From Lentisphaeria bacterium (GTDB lineage Bacteria > Verrucomicrobiota > Lentisphaeria > Oligosphaerales > Oligosphaeraceae), in NCBI GenBank assembly GCA_028699735.1, contig JAQVUB010000117.1:1-7436 (forward strand): a stretch of DNA of 7,436 nucleotides. The letters run 5' to 3'. A program made the translations under genes and the position numbers. Of this stretch, positions 4,743 to 7,436 are shown in pieces (the first letter of the stretch is position 1; every line of letters starts with the position of its first letter). The notes under the pieces are model-generated. The model did not search any database, was not told the DNA's origin, and saw only the letters and a list, made by a program, of their open reading frames with translations.

Positions 4743-7040
4743 TCAAATATCCAGATCAATTTTGACCTTCGGGAAGGCCGTGAGACGGAACATGATCATT
4801 GCCTGGAATTCTTCATTATCCCAGCCGACTCCCAGCACCATCGTCCAGCAATGCAGTTGCCGGGCGATCTGATAAGTATGTTCGGCAAGTCGATTATCCT
4901 CGAGATCATACTCGACAGTGATTTCTGCTGAGGTTCGCGCATCAATGGGAATGAACAGTTCCGCCGTCAGGGTATCCGCCGTCTCAAAGTACTTTTTGCT
5001 ATAGCTGCTTTCGCCGGTAAAGTCGACGAGGCTGCTACCCATCGAGTAGGTACTGCGGGAAAGATGATCATTACGGTAAATATATTTCAGGCGGGCATTG
5101 AATTTTTCCTCTTCCCCGTAGCGCAAACCATATTCGCCGCGCTGGATGTCCCCCTCCCCCATATCATAGAGCAAAGCCGCCCAGGTCTGAACATCCGGCC
5201 GGATATTGAAAGCCAGACGATTGCCGAAATCCCCCCAGTGTTTGTCCGATTCGTCACCGCGGTCAAAATGCGCATCCGCATACGTCTGCCAGTCAACCAA
5301 CGTGCGGATTTGCCCATTCTGCCGGGTCTGCCAGCGCTGATCCAGGCCAATGCGCAAAAAATGTTGTTTTTCGAGGCGGTCGATTTCATCAAAGAAGTAG
5401 AGGTGGTCGCGGTCTTCGGAGGGTTCCGGGGCGAAGGTGTAATTCAGATAGGGTTCGACAACATGGCGGATCCCATCGATGCTCAGTCCCGGCATGCGAA
5501 ATTCCTGCCAGTCACTATAAAATTTGCTTTTCATTTCCATGCCGAATTCAGCGGCGAGACGGGTTCTGCTGCCGCCTTCATTGTCATAATCTAGTACGGG
5601 GAAGAGGTTGTTCGGGGCATCGGTGTTATCCGCGGCGATGCGGTCAGCAAGCTCTTCGGTGCTGATTTTTCGCTGGCTGGTACGGCTGTAGGAAGTTGCC
5701 CGGAAACTGGCCCGGGGAGTCAGGGTAAAGGCTTCGCGGAGGTCCAGGGGCAATGAGAAGGTATGCAGGGTATCGGAGCGGAAACTGGCATAATCATCGG
5801 GGTCATTATGCAACAAGGGCAGATAATCCGCTGCCGGGATGAATTCGTTTCGGGCGCGGTCGTTGTTGCGCCATTTCAAGCTGTAGTAGCCCAGGCTGTT
5901 TTCGCTGTTGTAAAGCAAAGGACTGTCCATCAGTGCCGTGCGGGGAATAGTCAGGCGCAGTTCCGGCAGCTGCTGCAGAGTCGTGTAAAAAGTGTTGACA
6001 CGGGGCCGCACGGTCAGAGCCAGATTGAAATAATCATGATCATAGCTCAGATCGGCAAAGGATTTAGGCTGCTCAAAGCGCCGGTAATCCCTCCGGAACC
6101 AGTCCTCGAGCATGGCGGAATCGCTGAGCCAGTCCACATTCATGCGCAGAGAAAGACCCTCGCTGATGACCTGCCGGTAATAGGCCTTGACCCGGAAGCG
6201 GTCTTCCTCCGATTCAAAACGCCGGTTGAAGCCGGGCGAAGTTTCCGAGGGGTCATTATCGTGCAGCGCATATAATTGCCTGCTCAATTCGCGTTGTGCA
6301 CTTTCAAACTCGCTGCTGTAACCAGCGCCGACTCCCCGTTTGGACATTAGATCGACATAGAGCCGGTTGTCGCCGGTGCCTTCATTCTTCCAGATTCTGC
6401 CAACCTGCAGATAAGCTCCCCTCCTGCCGGAATAGCCCGGTTTCAACAGCAGTCCGACCTGGTTGGCATTGGTGCTGCCCCACAACCAGGGCAGATACAG
6501 TACCGGCACCCGCCCAAATTTCAGCATGACATGTTTCGCGGTAAAAGTCTGATCGGCATGATGAGTGATTTGCGAGGCTTCCAAGCGGTAATGCGGCTGA
6601 GGACATTCGCAGGTGCTCAGCCAGCCCTTTCGTATCTGCTTGTTGCCAAGTTCGTCTGCAGTCCCTTCTTCGCCGCCTGCAAACCATATCTTGCTTTCCA
6701 GACGGAAAGGCCCGAAACGCAAAGTTTTTTGCTGAAAATTTCCTTGTAGAGCCGGGGCCTTCCAGCTGCCCTGATCCTGCATGGTGATCACGACATCGCC
6801 GGAAGCCGTATAGTCGAAGGTCTTCTGATTGACCGAAGCTTCCTTCGCCGTCAACTGAATGGCGCCATAAGTTACAATCACATTTCCCTTAGCTAAAACC
6901 GCACCGGTTTCCACATTATGCGATAGTTCATCGGCTTCAATCTTCAATTCATCGGCTTCAAATAATTGATTGAGATCCTGCCCCTGTACGATACCCGAAA
7001 GAACGGTAAATAAAATCGCAAAAATACTGACTAAACGCAT
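4743..7040 (-). CDS. lptD: LPS-assembly protein LptD (OstA)
   Basis: LptD is the outer-membrane beta-barrel that inserts lipopolysaccharide into the outer leaflet with LptE. The 765-residue protein starts with a signal peptide (about 1-20, ending GIVQG). An OstA/LptA-like periplasmic jellyroll domain follows (about 28-115: LKIEADELSHNVETGAVLAK, then GNVIVTYGAIQLTAKEA). The segment RLEASQITHHADQTFTAKHV, then KFGRVPVLYLPWLW (174-187), is the hallmark junction of LptD. Residues from about 190 to the end are the barrel, with alternating aromatic strands (for example DNRLYVDLMSKRGVGAGY). The family C-terminal motif QLHCWTMVLGVGW lies at 728-740. Only three Cys are seen: 144, 146 and 731. The E. 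coli protein has two disulfides, so one bond between the Cys144/146 pair and Cys731 is the likely arrangement here. The start has GGAG 7 nt upstream and a good promoter. The stop lies 4 nt from element E. Confidence 0.96.
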   Translation of the reverse strand: MRLVSIFAILFTVLSGIVQGQDLNQLFEADELKIEADELSHNVETGAVLAKGNVIVTYGAIQLTAKEASVNQKTFDYTASGDVVITMQDQGSWKAPALQGNFQQKTLRFGPFRLESKIWFAGGEEGTADELGNKQIRKGWLSTCECPQPHYRLEASQITHHADQTFTAKHVMLKFGRVPVLYLPWLWGSTNANQVGLLLKPGYSGRRGAYLQVGRIWKNEGTGDNRLYVDLMSKRGVGAGYSSEFESAQRELSRQLYALHDNDPSETSPGFNRRFESEEDRFRVKAYYRQVISEGLSLRMNVDWLSDSAMLEDWFRRDYRRFEQPKSFADLSYDHDYFNLALTVRPRVNTFYTTLQQLPELRLTIPRTALMDSPLLYNSENSLGYYSLKWRNNDRARNEFIPAADYLPLLHNDPDDYASFRSDTLHTFSLPLDLREAFTLTPRASFRATSYSRTSQRKISTEELADRIAADNTDAPNNLFPVLDYDNEGGSRTRLAAEFGMEMKSKFYSDWQEFRMPGLSIDGIRHVVEPYLNYTFAPEPSEDRDHLYFFDEIDRLEKQHFLRIGLDQRWQTRQNGQIRTLVDWQTYADAHFDRGDESDKHWGDFGNRLAFNIRPDVQTWAALLYDMGEGDIQRGEYGLRYGEEEKFNARLKYIYRNDHLSRSTYSMGSSLVDFTGESSYSKKYFETADTLTAELFIPIDARTSAEITVEYDLEDNRLAEHTYQIARQLHCWTMVLGVGWDNEEFQAMIMFRLTAFPKVKIDLDI

Positions 7041-7047
7041 GGAATGA

Positions 7048-7051
7048 CTCC
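7048..7051 (-). promoter_or_regulatory. lptD: Ribosome binding site of lptD
   Basis: On the - strand, GGAG lies 7 nt before the ATG at 7040, a normal spacing. It supports this start over any downstream codon, as does the signal peptide that follows at once. Confidence 0.6.
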
Positions 7052-7091
7052 AAAACTGGCATGATCACGGTAGAAAGAAAACTGTTATAAA

Positions 7092-7120
7092 ATATTACAA
7101 ACTGTGAAATTAACAAGCAA
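7092..7120 (-). promoter_or_regulatory. lptD: Sigma70-type promoter of lptD
   Basis: On the - strand, TTGCTT (7120-7115) and TAATAT (7097-7092) are separated by exactly 17 bp within an AT-rich stretch. A start site near 7085 would give a leader of about 45 nt. The promoter lies after palindromic element F, so lptD appears to have its own transcript start, isolated from the gene upstream. No extracytoplasmic-stress (sigmaE-type) motif was recognised. Confidence 0.55.
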
Positions 7121-7177
7121 GGGCCGGAAAAAACACGGGCGGAGCACATCCCAGGGCGTAATTGATAGATGGCAGTG

Positions 7178-7302
7178 TTTTTTACAACGAAAGAGACTAA
7201 CTGCACGAAAAAAATTCATGGGAAGAACGACGCATGAAAAGCAGTTAACGCACTTCCCATGAATTTTTTTCGTGCCAGTTCGTGCTTTTGGTTGTTAAAA
7301 AA
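7178..7302. repeat. Palindromic element, copy F
   Basis: The arms are about 7178-7224 and 7254-7302. The left arm reads TTTTTTACAACGAAAGAGAC, then TAACTGCACGAAA, an A-tract and TTCATGGGAA. The right arm reads TTCCCATGAA, a T-tract, then CGTGCCAGTTCGTGC and TTTTGGTTGTTAAAAAA. The outer arms have diverged more than in C or E, but the inner stem is perfect (CATGGGAAG with CTTCCCATG). The 45-bp core is oriented like D and E. It begins 8 nt after the stop codon of the gene entering from the right edge, and about 137 nt separate it from the lptD start. Confidence 0.9.
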
Positions 7303-7310
7303 TCCCGGTT

Positions 7311-7436
7311 TCAATTTTCCTCTTTTCGCAACAGTTTGAAGGGATGTTTTTTGTCAGATTTGATGGTGATGCTTTTTTGCAGGATTTCACCGGCCTCTGC
7401 ATCCGGCAGGCGTATTTGCGGGGCATTGTTTCTCGC
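7311..7436 (-). CDS. C-terminal end of an unidentified gene (partial)
   Basis: The - strand is open from the window edge to TGA at 7313-7311, giving a 41-residue tail. It includes RLPDAEAGEILQKSITIKSD and ends FKLLRKEEN. The pattern of a short beta-strand (SITIKS), a basic turn (DKKHP) and another strand (FKLL) suggests the end of a beta-sandwich domain, but I cannot name the family. It is followed by palindromic element F and then by the independent lptD promoter, so it probably ends its own transcript. The gene begins outside the window. Confidence 0.65.
   Translation of the reverse strand, partial: ARNNAPQIRLPDAEAGEILQKSITIKSDKKHPFKLLRKEEN

Noticed and set aside
5064..5594. + strand open frame opposite lptD
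   Set aside because: It lies wholly within the barrel region of lptD on the other strand, without a ribosome binding site or domain. The same applies to the one at 5763-6275.

Overview
This window looks like a chromosomal segment of a Gram-negative (diderm) bacterium with LPS-type outer-membrane assembly, the MEP isoprenoid pathway and an intergenic space crowded with long inverted repeats. No rRNA, tRNA or CRISPR array is visible. The mix of outer-membrane lipoprotein genes, an LptD, a stand-alone ispF and abundant CACGAAA-type intergenic palindromes would fit the Planctomycetota-Verrucomicrobiota-Lentisphaerota assemblage or another environmental diderm. That taxonomic guess rests on general resemblance, not on a marker gene.

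Layout, left to right. The first 76 bases hold the probable 3' end of a + strand gene. Bases 98-389 hold a long palindromic element (copy A) that has been split by a 158-bp insertion with perfect 15-bp terminal inverted repeats and a 9-bp target duplication. A + strand lipoprotein of unknown function follows (459-1049), and its stop codon lies inside a half copy (B) of the same palindrome. Next comes a second kind of inverted repeat built of 11-bp units (1108-1268), then a + strand class I SAM-dependent methyltransferase (about 1254/1305-2294). Palindrome copy C separates it from the convergent - strand ispF (2446-2928). The rest is on the - strand. Read in the direction of transcription, it runs: an unknown gene entering from the right edge (7436-7311), palindrome F, lptD with a good promoter (7040-4743), palindrome E, a BamD-like TPR lipoprotein (4566-3655), a LptE-like lipoprotein (3625-3092), palindrome D, and ispF.

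The functional theme of the right half is outer-membrane biogenesis. LptD is the beta-barrel LPS translocon, the LptE-like lipoprotein is its likely partner, and the TPR lipoprotein resembles the BamD component of the machine that folds barrels such as LptD. IspF supplies isoprenoid precursors, including those for lipid carriers used in envelope synthesis.

The most unusual content is the repeat system. Five complete elements and one half element share three-unit ACGAAA arms and a directional 44-45 bp core. Each sits 0 to about 21 nt after a stop codon, and each is oriented the same way relative to a gene that ends at it. The inner part (A-tract, CATGGG stem, CCCATG stem, T-tract) has the shape of a bidirectional terminator. 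These elements are best read as a dispersed repeat family acting as, or derived from, 3'-end elements.
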